DNA of 64,000 nt from Halomonas sp. HL-93 (GCF_900086985.1 NZ_LT593974.1:620001-684000), one strand, 5' to 3'. Numbered from the stretch's first letter, positions 35,795 to 49,682 are shown. The notes: a model not told the origin generated them from the letters alone. Made by a program: numbers and translations.

Positions 35795-35894
35795 CCTTTA
35801 ATTTTATTAGCAGCGTAGGGGATAAACCAGAAGGTTGGTTAAGCGCTCAAGGATTACCCCAAGCAAGCGCTTGGTCAAGTCTAGGCGGTGCGCA

Positions 35895-36326
35895 TTACAC
35901 TAAACGAAGCCCTTGCTGGTCACGCCAGGCAGCTGCCAGCGCGCTTTTCAGGGGTGCCTGCAAATGCGCGGGCAACGCCCGTTGGGCATCTTCCAAGTGG
36001 TCAAAATGGCGGTTGCGCAGCCAGCAGTAGGCCCAGGCGCAGGCTTCAGAGTCGCTGTCTGGTAGCGGCTTGGCCGGCATCTGGTTTAGCAAGAACACGG
36101 CCGTGCGTGGTGCCCAGAGCGGGATATCGACGTTCTTGGCCTGGCTCCAGGCATCCAGTGTGGCCCCGGTGGGCGTCTCGCTGGGTTCGCCGATTTTAGC
36201 GACCCGCGCCGTCTCGGCAAGAATCAGCGCGAGGCCGTCGGCATCGGCCTGTCCGAGCGCTCGCCATTGGCGCAACAGCGCCGGACATCCCTCGCGCACC
36301 TTGGTATAAAAGTCATCTTGCGGCAT
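35895..36326 (-). CDS. Conserved hypothetical protein
   Basis: 143 residues, all helical in appearance, no signal or membrane segment. The sequence (GCPALLRQWRALGQADADGL, WSQAKNVDIPLWAPRTAVFL, ACAWAYCWLRNRHFDHLEDA) matches no family I know. It is divergent from the malY-like gene and is the first gene of the leftward group. Its composition matches the core genome, so it is likely a lineage-specific core gene. Confidence 0.6.
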   Translation of the reverse strand: MPQDDFYTKVREGCPALLRQWRALGQADADGLALILAETARVAKIGEPSETPTGATLDAWSQAKNVDIPLWAPRTAVFLLNQMPAKPLPDSDSEACAWAYCWLRNRHFDHLEDAQRALPAHLQAPLKSALAAAWRDQQGLRLV

Positions 36327-36365
36327 GCTCTATAGCACCCCCGTATTAGATAAGTGAGAGCAATA

Positions 36366-37529
36366 ATGGCATTTGATTTTGCCACGCCCATTGAGCGACG
36401 CCACCCCGCTGAGGGTTGGGCATCGCAAAAATGGCACCGCTATGGTGACGACGTGCTGCCCTTGTGGGTCGCAGATATGGACTTTCGATCGCCGCCTGCG
36501 GTGATTGACGCCCTGCACGCTAGGGTGGCGCACGGCGTTTACGGCTACGGTGAAGTGCCTGCCACGTTAACAGAAACCCTATGCCAGTGGAGCGCTAACC
36601 ACTACCAGTGGCCGATCCAGGCTGAGTGGCAGCAGTGGCTGCCGGGCGTGGTGCCGGCGTTGCATCTGGCGTCCTTGGCGCTGACCGCACCAGGGGACGG
36701 CGTACTAACCGTCACGCCGATCTATCCGCCGTTTCTGGCCGTGGCCGAGCGCACCGGCCGGTTGCCCCAGCAGGCGGCATTGGCCACACCGATCAGCTCA
36801 GACGATAGCTGGCGGCTGGATATCGGTGCGCTGGAGGCCGCCGTCACCCCGCAAACCCGTTTGCTACTCTGGTGTCACCCGCATAACCCCACCGGCCGCG
36901 TGTGGTCGCATGGTGAGTTGGCCGCGCTTGCTGCGTTTGTCGAGCGTCACGATCTATGGGTCGTGTCGGATGAGCTGCATTGCGATTTGCTGCTTGACGA
37001 AGGGGCGCGTCACCAGCCGCTGGTGGCGGCTTTCCCTGAGTTGGTCAAGCGCACCATTACCCTCTGGGCGCCATCGAAGACGTTTAATCTGGCGGGCCTT
37101 ACCACTGCCTGCGCGGTGGTCCCCGACCCGAGCCTGCGTAAGCGTTTCGCCCAGGCGACCAAAGGCCTGCTGCCCGATGGCAACGTGCTTGGGTTGGTGG
37201 CAGCGGAGGCCGCCTACCGCGATGGCGAGCCATGGCGTCAAGCATTGTTGCAGGTGCTGCGAGAGCATCGAGCAACGCTTAAGGCACATGTCGCTACTTG
37301 GCCTGGGGTCGACATGAGCCCGCCGTCGTCGACCTACCTAGCGTGGTTGGATATGCGCCAAGCCAGCCTTGGTGAATCGCCGCAGGCGGCGCTGCTTGAA
37401 CAGGCGGGCGTTGCTCTGTCAGACGGCGCGGCCTTCGGTCATCCTGGATTTGTGCGGCTCAATTTTGGCACTACCGCCCCGCAGTTGGAGGCGGCGCTAG
37501 CCCGGATGGATGCGTTACTGGCTCGCTGA
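36366..37529 (+). CDS. MalY/PatB family cystathionine beta-lyase
   Basis: 387 residues from the ATG at 36366. PLWVADMDFRSPPAVIDAL near residue 35, GVYGYGE, CHPHNPTGRVW near 165 with the PLP-contacting Asn, VSDELHCDLL near 200 and LWAPSKTFNLAGLTTA near 235 with the Schiff-base Lys. Fold type I PLP enzymes of this family split cystathionine or other beta-C-S substrates; E. coli MalY also binds MalT. No maltose genes are nearby, so the metabolic role is more likely. Confidence 0.88.
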   Translation: MAFDFATPIERRHPAEGWASQKWHRYGDDVLPLWVADMDFRSPPAVIDALHARVAHGVYGYGEVPATLTETLCQWSANHYQWPIQAEWQQWLPGVVPALHLASLALTAPGDGVLTVTPIYPPFLAVAERTGRLPQQAALATPISSDDSWRLDIGALEAAVTPQTRLLLWCHPHNPTGRVWSHGELAALAAFVERHDLWVVSDELHCDLLLDEGARHQPLVAAFPELVKRTITLWAPSKTFNLAGLTTACAVVPDPSLRKRFAQATKGLLPDGNVLGLVAAEAAYRDGEPWRQALLQVLREHRATLKAHVATWPGVDMSPPSSTYLAWLDMRQASLGESPQAALLEQAGVALSDGAAFGHPGFVRLNFGTTAPQLEAALARMDALLAR

Positions 37530-37533
37530 GCAA

Positions 37534-38490
37534 TTAGTAAAGCAGGGCGAATAGCTTGCGGCGATAGGCGACGGTGAGCGGGTGGTCGGCGCCCAGCGCG
37601 TCGAATGCCTGCAACAACGTCTTGCGCGCGGCATCGTCGTTATAGGCACGGTCCTGCTTCATCAGCGCAAGCAGGGCATCGAGTCCGGCTTCGTAGTGGC
37701 CATCTGCTACTTGGCGTAGGGCGCGCTGGTATTGTGCTTCGCTATCAGTGCGATCGCCAAACGCGGCAATTTCTTCGCCGGAAAGTGCTTGTTCGCCAAA
37801 CTCGATGCTGGCCCGAACGCCGCGAGCGGGGGCTGCATCGCGTTCTTCCGGCGGCAGGTTATCCAGCAGGCTGCGGGCTTCGTCGCGGCGCCCTTCGGCG
37901 ACCAGCGCACGGGCGAGGCTGACCTGATAGGGGTAGTGGTCCGGGTATTGGCTGATCAGCGTTTGATAAATTTCCCGTGCCCCGGCTGGGTCGCCAGCGT
38001 TGAGTGCCGCTTCGGCCTGTTCTTCGGGGCTGGGGGGTGCGTCTTCGGGAGCAGGGAAATAGCGGTTTAGCCACTCACGGATCTGTTTTTCAGGCAGCGC
38101 GCCTTGGAAGCCGTCTACCAAGCCGCCCTGGCTGATCAGTTTGACGTCAGGAACCGATTGCACTCCCAGCTGACTGGCGATTTCCGGGTTGGCCTGAGTA
38201 TCCAGTTTGGCGAGCAAGAACGCCCCACCGTACTCGACCACCAGCGTTTCCAATACCGCCATGAGCTGCCTGCACGGCTCGGAGTCTGGTGTCCAGCAAT
38301 CCATCAATACCGGGACTTTCATTGAGGCTTCAAGAACTTGCTGGATATTGCCCGCATTAAGGTCAATGATGACCTCTTCGGGGCGAACCGGTGGCCGGTC
38401 AGCGTTCGCTTGCCCGTCGTTACCAGCATCAGGGGTGGTTAATGCTTCACCGGTGCGAGGATCAATAATGGACGACATAAACGTGCTCAT
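37534..38490 (-). CDS. cnoX: Chaperedoxin CnoX (YbbN)
   Basis: 318 residues, with an alternate start at MSSII four codons later. An N-terminal thioredoxin domain (~40-145) is followed by a TPR-like region. The active-site position reads DCWTPDSEPCRQLM: Ser-Glu-Pro-Cys in place of Cys-x-x-Cys, as in E. coli CnoX, so it is not an oxidoreductase of the usual kind but a holdase that passes clients to GroEL/DnaK. SVPDVKLISQGGLVDGFQGA is the cis-Pro region. Divergent from the YeeE/YedE gene. Confidence 0.88.
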   Translation of the reverse strand: MSTFMSSIIDPRTGEALTTPDAGNDGQANADRPPVRPEEVIIDLNAGNIQQVLEASMKVPVLMDCWTPDSEPCRQLMAVLETLVVEYGGAFLLAKLDTQANPEIASQLGVQSVPDVKLISQGGLVDGFQGALPEKQIREWLNRYFPAPEDAPPSPEEQAEAALNAGDPAGAREIYQTLISQYPDHYPYQVSLARALVAEGRRDEARSLLDNLPPEERDAAPARGVRASIEFGEQALSGEEIAAFGDRTDSEAQYQRALRQVADGHYEAGLDALLALMKQDRAYNDDAARKTLLQAFDALGADHPLTVAYRRKLFALLY

Positions 38491-38643
38491 GAATGAGGAA
38501 ATTTAGCTATTGATATGCAGCCGAACGCGCGAGGATTCAAGGTGGACTGGCTAAAAAAGCGGTCATGCCGCGCCGTAAGTTTCTTATATATGCCATAATG
38601 ATATAAAAGGCGATGAATAAAGCATTTCACGCTATCTTTTGCC

Positions 38644-38708
38644 AGCGGTAGGCTTACCGCTGTTGTCCATATCGTCCAAAAGCGCCTGTTGCCCCGACAG
38701 GCGTTTTT
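38644..38708 (+). promoter_or_regulatory. Two hairpins in the 5' leader of the YeeE/YedE gene
   Basis: The first, AGCGGTA-GGCT-TACCGCT (38644-38661), is a perfect 7-bp stem. The second, CGCCTGT / ACAGGCG (38683-38703, 7-base loop) flanked by AAAA and TTTTT, has the form of an intrinsic terminator and ends only 22 bases before the ATG. Upstream, 38580-38640 is AT-rich and likely holds the promoter. Either an attenuator controlling the transporter, or a terminator for a short RNA. Confidence 0.5.
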
Positions 38709-38729
38709 GGTGTTGCTGAAGGTGAGTGT

Positions 38730-39941
38730 ATGTCTACAACGACTGTAACCCCGTCCGCTAGCAATCGCGTGCCACTCATTGTGGCGGCGGCAATTGTACT
38801 GGGTGCGCTGGTCATCGGCGTGGTATTTGAAGCCAATACCGGCCTGTTAATGATCGTCGGTGGGCTGTTTGGCATGGTGCTTTATCACGCCGCGTTTGGC
38901 TTTACCTCCGCCTGGCGTGTCTTCATTAAAGAGCGGCGTGGGCGTGGCCTTCGAGCACAAATGATCATGCTGGCGCTGGCCGTCATATTGTTTTTCCCGG
39001 CGCTTGGCGCCGGCACGCTATTCGGCCGAGAGGTGGCTGGGTTTGTGTCGCCAATTGGTATCTCAGTGCTGGTTGGCGCGTTTCTGTTCGGCGTGGGCAT
39101 GCAGTTAGGCGGCGGCTGCGCCTCGGGCACCTTGTTTACAGCTGGGGGCGGGAATGCGCGCATGGTCATTACCCTGGTGTTTTTCATTGTCGGGTCGGTA
39201 ATTGGTACCGCGCACTTTGCCTGGTGGCAAAGTCTGCCTGCCTTCCAGCCAGTGTCTCTGGTGAATGTGGCGGGCGCCGGTGGTGGTATCGCCATCAGCT
39301 TGGTGCTATTTGCGGCGATTGCAGCGTTTACTGTGGTGATGGAAAAAGGCCGTCATGGCAAGTTGGAAAAAGCGCCGTTGGTTGAGAAGCACGGGTATCA
39401 ACGCTGGTTAACCGGTCCGTGGCCGCTGGTAGCCGGGGCGGTAGCGCTGGCGGTGTTGAACTTTGCCACCTTGGCGCTGGCAGGTCGACCTTGGGGTATT
39501 ACCTCGGCATTTGCGCTGTGGGGCGCTAAAGGCTTCGAATTGGTCGGCGGCGATGTTTCCCAGTGGGGCTATTGGCAGTCTGCAGGCAACGAGGCGGCTC
39601 TGGCATCCAGCGTGTGGGGCGATGTGACCACGGTGATGAATGTGGGCATCATGCTAGGAGCGTTAGCGGCTGCCAGCCTGGCAGGGCGGTTTGCGCCAAA
39701 CTTCAAGATCCCGCTGCGCTCGGTGCTGGCGGCAATTATTGGCGGCCTATTACTTGGTTATGGCGCGCGGTTAGCGTTTGGCTGCAATATTGGCGCGTAT
39801 TTCAGTGGGATCGCCTCGGGCAGCCTCCACGGTTGGGTGTGGCTAGTTGCGGCGTTTGCGGGCAACATAGTGGGCGTTAAACTACGTCCGTTATTTTTTA
39901 CCGGTGAGGCGGCTAAGCAGCCTACTGCTAAAACCTGCTAA
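38730..39941 (+). CDS. YeeE/YedE family (TsuA-like) sulfur-compound transporter
   Basis: 403 residues with ~9-10 membrane helices. The family cysteine motifs are present: [20 protein letters not shown] near residue 125 and [20 protein letters not shown] near 345. TsuA-type members carry thiosulfate across the inner membrane by passing it along these cysteines; other members are selenium or sulfur related. Single gene, preceded by a leader with terminator-like hairpins. No sulfurtransferase gene is adjacent. Confidence 0.85.
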   Translation: MSTTTVTPSASNRVPLIVAAAIVLGALVIGVVFEANTGLLMIVGGLFGMVLYHAAFGFTSAWRVFIKERRGRGLRAQMIMLALAVILFFPALGAGTLFGREVAGFVSPIGISVLVGAFLFGVGMQLGGGCASGTLFTAGGGNARMVITLVFFIVGSVIGTAHFAWWQSLPAFQPVSLVNVAGAGGGIAISLVLFAAIAAFTVVMEKGRHGKLEKAPLVEKHGYQRWLTGPWPLVAGAVALAVLNFATLALAGRPWGITSAFALWGAKGFELVGGDVSQWGYWQSAGNEAALASSVWGDVTTVMNVGIMLGALAAASLAGRFAPNFKIPLRSVLAAIIGGLLLGYGARLAFGCNIGAYFSGIASGSLHGWVWLVAAFAGNIVGVKLRPLFFTGEAAKQPTAKTC

Positions 39942-40120
39942 TTAACCTCGCTTTTAGGTCATTTTACTCTTTGCGCCTCAACTTCGGTTGGGGCGTTTTT
40001 GTCGCTTTAAAACGCCTGTTTGCTACCTTTGTCGAACGAGCATGTTACATTACGCCCAATGACTGCAGACGCGCTATGTTGCTGCATTGCAATAGAAATT
40101 TGCGAAAAAAGAGAGTGCTT

Positions 40121-41800
40121 ATGACCACCGCGAGCAAACGCCCCTTATACCTTCCTTATGCCGGTCCTTCCCTTCTTGAAATGCCGCTATTGAATAAAGG
40201 CAGTGCGTTTACTCAGCAGGAGCGGCTAGCGTTCAACTTGATCGGCCTATTGCCCCAAAAGGTCGAGACCATCGAGGACCAACTCGAACGCGCCTATCGC
40301 CAGTACCAGCAGTGTCATAGTGACTTGGAGCGCCACATTCACCTGCGCGCCATTCAGGATGATAACGAAACGCTGTATTTCCGCCTTGTGTCGCAGCATC
40401 TAGAAGAAATGCTGCCGATTATCTACACGCCTACGGTGGGCAAGGCGTGTCAGGAATTTTCCAATATCTATCGCAACCACCGCGGGCTGTTTATCAGCTA
40501 CCCCGACCGCGAGCACATGGATGACATTCTGCGCAGTGCCACCAAGGATAACGTCAAGGTGATCGTGGTGACCGACGGCGAGCGGATTCTGGGCCTGGGT
40601 GACCAAGGCATCGGCGGAATGGGTATTCCCATCGGCAAACTAGCGTTATATACGGCCTGCGGCGGCATTAGCCCAGCGTACACGCTGCCCATCATGCTTG
40701 ATGTGGGTACTAACAATAAGGCTTTGTTGGATGACCCTATGTATATGGGTTGGCGGCATGAACGGGTCAGCCAGGACGAATACAATGAGTTCATGGCGAC
40801 GTTTATCGCTGCGGTCAAGCGTCGCTGGCCCAATGTATTGCTGCAGTTTGAGGATTTTGCTCAGGCCAACGCAATGCCGCTTTTAGAGCAGTACCGCGAC
40901 CAGCTGTGCTGTTTTAACGACGATGTACAGGGGACCGCCTCGGTGGTTGTCGGTACGCTCATGGCTGCGTGTCAGGCCCGCGAGCAAACGATTGCCGATC
41001 AGCGGGTGGTGTTTGTGGGTGGCGGGTCTGCCGGTTGCGGCATTGCCGAGCAGGTCGTGGTGGCGATGCAGGCCGAAGGCTTGACCGAAAGCGAAGCCCG
41101 CGCGCGCATTTATATGGTGGATCGCGAGGGCTTGATGACTACCGACCAGCCCTGGCAACGCGATTTTCAACGCCGCTTGGCCCACGATGCTGCCTTGGTA
41201 GCCAACTGGAACGGACAAGGGCTCGAGGAGACCATCGCGCAAATCAGTCCGACGGTATTGATTGGGGTGTGCGGCCAGCGGGGGATTTTCACCGAGCAGG
41301 TGGTGCGCACCATGCACGCGAGTTGTGAGCACCCGGTGATTATGCCGCTTTCCAACCCGACGTCTCAGGCGGAAGCGGTACCGGAAGATGTCATCCGCTG
41401 GACGGAAGGTCAGGCATTAGTGGCAACCGGCAGCCCGTTTGCACCTGTGGTGTTCAACGGCCGCACCTATCCCATCGCGCAGTGTAATAACGCCTATATC
41501 TTCCCAGGTATTGGCTTGGGCGTGGTGGCGGCTAAAGCAACCCGGGTGACCGATGAAATGCTGATGAGTGCCTCGCGGGCGCTGGCTCGGGAAGCTCCGC
41601 TGGTAAAAGAAGGCAAGGGCGCATTGCTGCCGCCGCTATCGCGTATCCGCGATATTAGCAAGTCGATTGCCTTTGAAGTGGCGGCTCAGGCGCAACAGAA
41701 TGGTGTGGCCCTCAAAACCGGTGGTACTGAGTTGCGCGATGCTATCGAGCGCGCTTGCTGGGCTCCAGATTACCGTGTCTACCGGCGTCGTGCCTTTTAG
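40121..41800 (+). CDS. maeA: NAD-dependent malic enzyme
   Basis: 559 residues from the ATG at 40121 (a 50-codon longer frame crosses the intergenic region and is rejected); E. coli MaeA is 565. [19 protein letters not shown] with the catalytic Tyr near 101, [20 protein letters not shown] near 165 with Lys, [14 protein letters not shown] near 265 with metal ligands, [16 protein letters not shown] near 298 as the NAD site and [14 protein letters not shown]. Oxidatively decarboxylates malate to pyruvate. Confidence 0.95.
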   Translation: MTTASKRPLYLPYAGPSLLEMPLLNKGSAFTQQERLAFNLIGLLPQKVETIEDQLERAYRQYQQCHSDLERHIHLRAIQDDNETLYFRLVSQHLEEMLPIIYTPTVGKACQEFSNIYRNHRGLFISYPDREHMDDILRSATKDNVKVIVVTDGERILGLGDQGIGGMGIPIGKLALYTACGGISPAYTLPIMLDVGTNNKALLDDPMYMGWRHERVSQDEYNEFMATFIAAVKRRWPNVLLQFEDFAQANAMPLLEQYRDQLCCFNDDVQGTASVVVGTLMAACQAREQTIADQRVVFVGGGSAGCGIAEQVVVAMQAEGLTESEARARIYMVDREGLMTTDQPWQRDFQRRLAHDAALVANWNGQGLEETIAQISPTVLIGVCGQRGIFTEQVVRTMHASCEHPVIMPLSNPTSQAEAVPEDVIRWTEGQALVATGSPFAPVVFNGRTYPIAQCNNAYIFPGIGLGVVAAKATRVTDEMLMSASRALAREAPLVKEGKGALLPPLSRIRDISKSIAFEVAAQAQQNGVALKTGGTELRDAIERACWAPDYRVYRRRAF

Positions 41801-41820
41801 TAACGCCGACCGTCCGCGCA

Positions 41821-41847
41821 AAAAAAAGCCCCCACCAAGTGGGGGCT
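41821..41847 (-). terminator. Intrinsic terminator of acnA
   Basis: Read on the minus strand: AGCCCCCAC-TTG-GTGGGGGCT followed by seven T. It lies 25 bases after the acnA stop; maeA converges from the other side and may use the same stem. Confidence 0.88.
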
Positions 41848-41871
41848 AGCAAGCATTGGTCGGTTTCCCGA

Positions 41872-44604
<2,733 letters not shown>

Positions 44605-44746
44605 GCGATTCTCCTCTATTGCTTGGCATTGCGCGTTGCGCGCCGGTCACGGTCTTTTTTTCGTATAGCTAATATTAGTATGGCTCATCTGAGTCGCTAC
44701 ACCCGAACATCATGACCTCCAACTATTACGAGAGATGGGTATGTGA

Positions 44747-45823
<1,077 letters not shown>

Positions 45824-45849
45824 GCGGCAATGCCAATCAGCTTCTCAGC

Positions 45850-46398
45850 TTAGTGTGGGCATTCGGCGGGTGCGTTAGCCATCCGCCAGCGCCCAAGCTG
45901 GCTGAGCACCAAGGTGCTGCCCTTAGCGCGAGACGTATCGCTTGGTGGGCAGAGAGTGAAACGCCCGTTGAAGCCGCTGGTGTGGCCTAGCGCATCGTAG
46001 CGTATCCGCCGCCATCCCCTGCTGTAGTTAACGTCGACGCGTTCAGTGGCTGGGAAGCTGCGTAGCACGTCGGCCGATGAGATACCCTCCGTTTGATCCC
46101 CACGAATCACCATCAGCGTCTGGTTCCATTGGTCGCCGCAGCGCGTGGTATCTTGTGGACCGTGGATTGGGCAAAGCGTGATGGGGTGGCGCTGGCTAAT
46201 TGCCGTTTGTCGAGCGAAACCCAAAGCTGTTTGCAGACGGCTGGCTTCCCCGGTGCGTGCGCTACGCTCGCCCAGCGCCTGAAAGCTGGGTATGCCCCAG
46301 GCAGCGATGATCCCCATGATGAGTAGCGTGACCAATAGTTCTAAAAGAGTAAATCCCTGTGCCTTAGCGCCGCTCACGCAGCGTGTTGACTGATGCAT
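45850..46398 (-). CDS. Solitary GspH/FimT pseudopilin
   Basis: 182 residues. A 14-residue leader ending in AQG precedes FTLLELLVTLLIMGIIAAWG with Glu5; LGFARQTAISQRHPITLCP is the GspH/FimT signature. The C-terminus carries cysteines (CPIHGPQDTTRCGD, FTLCPPSD, AECPH) that may pair. It is a different lineage from the FimT-like gene at 24581 and is not in a pilin operon: thiO diverges from it and trxB converges. Confidence 0.82.
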   Translation of the reverse strand: MHQSTRCVSGAKAQGFTLLELLVTLLIMGIIAAWGIPSFQALGERSARTGEASRLQTALGFARQTAISQRHPITLCPIHGPQDTTRCGDQWNQTLMVIRGDQTEGISSADVLRSFPATERVDVNYSRGWRRIRYDALGHTSGFNGRFTLCPPSDTSRAKGSTLVLSQLGRWRMANAPAECPH

Positions 46399-46525
46399 CT
46401 TGCCTCCTTGCGCTTGACCCCTTCGCTCCCACCGTTATGCTCATTGCGTGCTTGGCATGCGTTTGAGTGTCTTTATCCTAGGCGCTGCTGATATTTTTTG
46501 ATGTAAGCCATAGTGGACAAAACGT

Positions 46526-47620
46526 GTGAGCGATTTCTTAATTGTGGGGGGCGGTGTTATCGGTATGATGACCGCGCTCCAGCTAGCCGACGCCGGGCAG
46601 CGAGTCAGTCTGGTCGAGCGTGGAAACTGTGGCCAAGAGGCTTCATGGGCGGGGGGCGGCATCGTTTCGCCACTGTATCCGTGGCGCTATGCCCCGCCGA
46701 TTTCTCAGCTATCGCGCTGGTCGGAAGGCGCTTACCCCAGCTTGTCGCTACGTTTGTTGGAAGAGACAGGTATTGACCCTGAGTACCGTCAAAAAGGGCT
46801 TTTGTACTTAAGCGTGGATGACCCAGAGGCGGCGCTTACCTGGGCGCGGCAAATGGGCAAGCCGCTTGAGCGAGTGAGCGCCGATATGGTGCGCGCTAAA
46901 GAGCGTTCCCTGCCACCCGCCGATGGAGCGCTTTGGATGCCGACGCTTGGGAGTGTGCGTAATCCTCGCCTCGGCAAAGCGTTGCGCGCCAGGCTGTCCG
47001 CGATGCCTCAGGTGACACTGCATGAGCAATGTGAGGTGAATGGGTTTATCCGCCATGGCGAGCACATTCAGGGCGTACACACTCCCCAGCGGACGATCAC
47101 CGCGGGGCATACGATTATTTGTGGTGGGGCGTGGGCGGGGACGTTACTTGAAACGCTGAATGTTTCGCTGCCGGTGCGGCCGGTAAAAGGTCAGATGATT
47201 GCCTATCAAACGCCGCCTGACTTGGTGCGGCGGGTAGTGCTCAAGGCAGGCCGTTACGTGATTCCTAGGGCCGATGGTGTGTTACTAGTGGGGTCGACGC
47301 TTGAGGAGTGCGGCTTCAACAAAACCACCGATCAAGAGGCCTTGGCGTCACTACGGCAAAGCGCGGAGGATATTGTGCCAGCGCTTGCCAACTATCCGGT
47401 GGCGTACCACTGGGCGGGCTTGAGACCAGGCTCACCGGATGGTGTGCCGTTCATCGGCGAGCTGCCCGGCTGGCAGAATATATCGGTAAACGCGGGCCAT
47501 TACCGTAATGGGTTGGTACTTGCACCGGCGTCAACCCATCTGCTGGTGGATCAGTTGCTTGGGCGCCCGCCGTTGATCGACCCGACACCTTATCAAATGA
47601 CGCCGGAGCGGCTCGGCTAG
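46526..47620 (+). CDS. thiO: Glycine oxidase ThiO-like FAD enzyme
   Basis: 364 residues from a GTG at 46526 (a second GTG in another frame overlaps). DFLIVGGGVIGMMTALQLAD is the FAD-binding N-terminus, CGQEASWAGGGIVSPLYPW near residue 35, HTIICGGAWAGTLLE near 190, PVRPVKGQMIAYQ, and the C-terminal HWAGLRPGSPDGVPFIGELP with GHYRNGLVLAP. ThiO oxidises glycine to iminoglycine for thiamine thiazole synthesis. thiS/thiG are not adjacent, so the thiamine role rests on family similarity. Confidence 0.85.
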   Translation: MSDFLIVGGGVIGMMTALQLADAGQRVSLVERGNCGQEASWAGGGIVSPLYPWRYAPPISQLSRWSEGAYPSLSLRLLEETGIDPEYRQKGLLYLSVDDPEAALTWARQMGKPLERVSADMVRAKERSLPPADGALWMPTLGSVRNPRLGKALRARLSAMPQVTLHEQCEVNGFIRHGEHIQGVHTPQRTITAGHTIICGGAWAGTLLETLNVSLPVRPVKGQMIAYQTPPDLVRRVVLKAGRYVIPRADGVLLVGSTLEECGFNKTTDQEALASLRQSAEDIVPALANYPVAYHWAGLRPGSPDGVPFIGELPGWQNISVNAGHYRNGLVLAPASTHLLVDQLLGRPPLIDPTPYQMTPERLG

Positions 47621-47626
47621 ATTAGG

Positions 47627-47911
47627 CTAGGCATCCTTATCATTGTCGCGCGGGTCTTGTTTTTGTTCCTGAAGGAAACGATCGCGATGTGCGCTGGAGC
47701 AAAACCACTGCTCCGCATCGCGTAGCGCTTCGTCTTCCGGTAGGTGCACCTCGCACCAGCGACAGCGCACCATATGGCCGCCGTTTTGTTGTTGCTCTTG
47801 GCGTTCTTGAGTCAGGCGGTCACGTTGCCGCTGTCGGTACATGCCGTAAAGCTTGAGCCCTGCATAAAGCAATACCGCGAAAATGAGTAGCCGAATAATC
47901 AAAAGGTTCAT
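47627..47911 (-). CDS. PP0621-type small membrane protein
   Basis: 94 residues from the ATG at 47911. One membrane helix at the N-terminus (NLLIIRLLIFAVLLYAGLKL), a Gln/Arg-rich stretch, then a putative zinc site MVRCRWCEVHLPEDEAL and WFCSSAHRDRF (CxxC...CxxxH). Such proteins are found beside many gammaproteobacterial core genes, and their function is unknown. Confidence 0.75.
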   Translation of the reverse strand: MNLLIIRLLIFAVLLYAGLKLYGMYRQRQRDRLTQERQEQQQNGGHMVRCRWCEVHLPEDEALRDAEQWFCSSAHRDRFLQEQKQDPRDNDKDA

Positions 47912-48031
47912 CCTGTTGTCGCCCCCATGCAATATGCAAGCGCAGCCTTTGCCTGCGAGCGGCCCTTGCGGGACAATGCGGGTTGATGGTGTGCATCTAT
48001 TCTAAAAGATTCTCAAGAGATTTTATCGCCC

Positions 48032-49666
48032 ATGCAAGATTTAACCCTGGTCATGGCCCAACTCGACCCCTTGGTCGGGGATATTCCCGGCAATGCCGCG
48101 CGCGCTATTGAAGCCGTGCGCGAAGCGCGCATCGAGCACGGTGCTGACATTGTGGTATTTCCTGAGTTGTTTTTATCGGGCTATCCACCGGAAGATCTGC
48201 TGCTGCGCCCTTCCATGGAAACGCGCCTGCGTGAAGCACGCGCCACTATGGCCGAGAAAATGGTACGGGACGTCTTGGTGATCATCGGCTATCCCGGCAT
48301 GCGTGAAGGACAATGCTACAACCTGGCCGGTGTGCTGTATAACGGCCAGTGGGAGGCCGAGTACGCCAAGCAGGCGCTACCCAATTATCAAGTATTCGAC
48401 GAGCAGCGTTATTTCGCGCCGGGCACCGAACCGCTGGTGTATGAGCACAAGGGCGCTAAGCTGGGCCTGTTAATTTGTGAGGACTTATGGGAAGGCGCAC
48501 CGGTGCAAGCGGCGACCGCGGCGGGTGCCGAAGTGCTGATCAGCCTGAATGCCTCGCCCTATCATCAGGACAAGCCCAGCGAGCGTCTGCGCTTGCTCGA
48601 GCAGCGCGCTCAGGATGTCGAGCGGCCGATCTTTTACGTCAATACCATTGGCGGCCAGGATGAACTGGTGTTTGACGGCGGCTCATGCTGCGTTAATGCC
48701 CAGGGGCAATTACAGGTATTGGCGCCTTATTGGCAGGTCGGCTTGATGCCGGTGCAGTTACTGCAAACCAGCGCCGCCACCTGGGAGCCTCAAGCCGGGG
48801 AAATCGAACCCGAGGTTGAGCCCGAGGAGAGCCTCTATTGCGCCTTGGTCACCGGTGTACGTGATTACGTCAACAAAAGCGGCTTTGACGGTGTCGTGCT
48901 GGGGCTTTCCGGCGGCATTGATTCGGCCCTGTCATTGGCGATTGCCGTGGACGCGCTGGGGCCGCAGCGCGTTCAGGCGGTGATGATGCCCTATCACTAC
49001 ACCGCCGATATCTCCAAACAGGACGCCGCCGAGCAGGCCAAATTATTGGGCGTGCATTACGACATCATGCCCATTGAGCCGATGGTGGAGGCGTTTATGG
49101 GCACGCTTTCGGAAAGCTTTGCGGGTACTGAGCGCGATACTACCGAAGAAAATTTGCAGTCCCGCTGCCGTGGCGTGCTGCTGATGGCAATCTCCAATAA
49201 AAAAGGCCTAATGGTGTTAACCACGGGCAATAAAAGCGAAATGGCGGTGGGCTATGCCACGCTGTACGGCGATATGGTGGGCGGCTACAACGCCATCAAG
49301 GACGTTTATAAAACCTGGGTGTACCGACTGGCCCGCTGGCGTAATACGCAATCAGCGGCTATTCCAGAGCGCGTGATTGAGCGTCCGCCCAGCGCCGAGC
49401 TGGCACCCGATCAGCAGGATAGCGACTCATTGCCTGACTATGATGTACTTGACGCCATCCTGGCGCGCTATATCGAAGGCGATATGAGTGCCGAGGCGAT
49501 CATTGCCGCAGGCTTTGCCCGTGAGGATGTTTATCAGGTGGTTAAGCTTGTTGACCGCTGCGAATACAAACGCCGTCAGGCACCCGTAGGTGTGCGGGTC
49601 ACGCCACGCGGCTTTGGTCGCGACCGTCGCTATCCAATTGTTAACGGCTGGCAGCCCGGCGAATAG
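48032..49666 (+). CDS. nadE: Glutamine-dependent NAD+ synthetase
   Basis: 544 residues. The N-terminal nitrilase-type glutaminase domain has Glu in VVFPELFLSGYPPEDLL near 44, Lys in YAKQALPNYQVFDEQRYF near 113 and Cys in LLICEDLWEG near 149. The C-terminal synthetase domain has the P-loop LGLSGGIDSALSLAIAVDAL near 291, TTGNKSEMAVGY near 410 and a metal/substrate Asp. It makes NAD+ from deamido-NAD+, ATP and glutamine. Confidence 0.95.
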   Translation: MQDLTLVMAQLDPLVGDIPGNAARAIEAVREARIEHGADIVVFPELFLSGYPPEDLLLRPSMETRLREARATMAEKMVRDVLVIIGYPGMREGQCYNLAGVLYNGQWEAEYAKQALPNYQVFDEQRYFAPGTEPLVYEHKGAKLGLLICEDLWEGAPVQAATAAGAEVLISLNASPYHQDKPSERLRLLEQRAQDVERPIFYVNTIGGQDELVFDGGSCCVNAQGQLQVLAPYWQVGLMPVQLLQTSAATWEPQAGEIEPEVEPEESLYCALVTGVRDYVNKSGFDGVVLGLSGGIDSALSLAIAVDALGPQRVQAVMMPYHYTADISKQDAAEQAKLLGVHYDIMPIEPMVEAFMGTLSESFAGTERDTTEENLQSRCRGVLLMAISNKKGLMVLTTGNKSEMAVGYATLYGDMVGGYNAIKDVYKTWVYRLARWRNTQSAAIPERVIERPPSAELAPDQQDSDSLPDYDVLDAILARYIEGDMSAEAIIAAGFAREDVYQVVKLVDRCEYKRRQAPVGVRVTPRGFGRDRRYPIVNGWQPGE

Positions 49667-49682
49667 CCGGGCACTGCGAGGC

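Noticed and set aside
37534..38490. Loss of the thioredoxin active site in CnoX as a defect
   Set aside because: Ser-x-x-Cys is the normal state in E. coli CnoX, so this is a family property.
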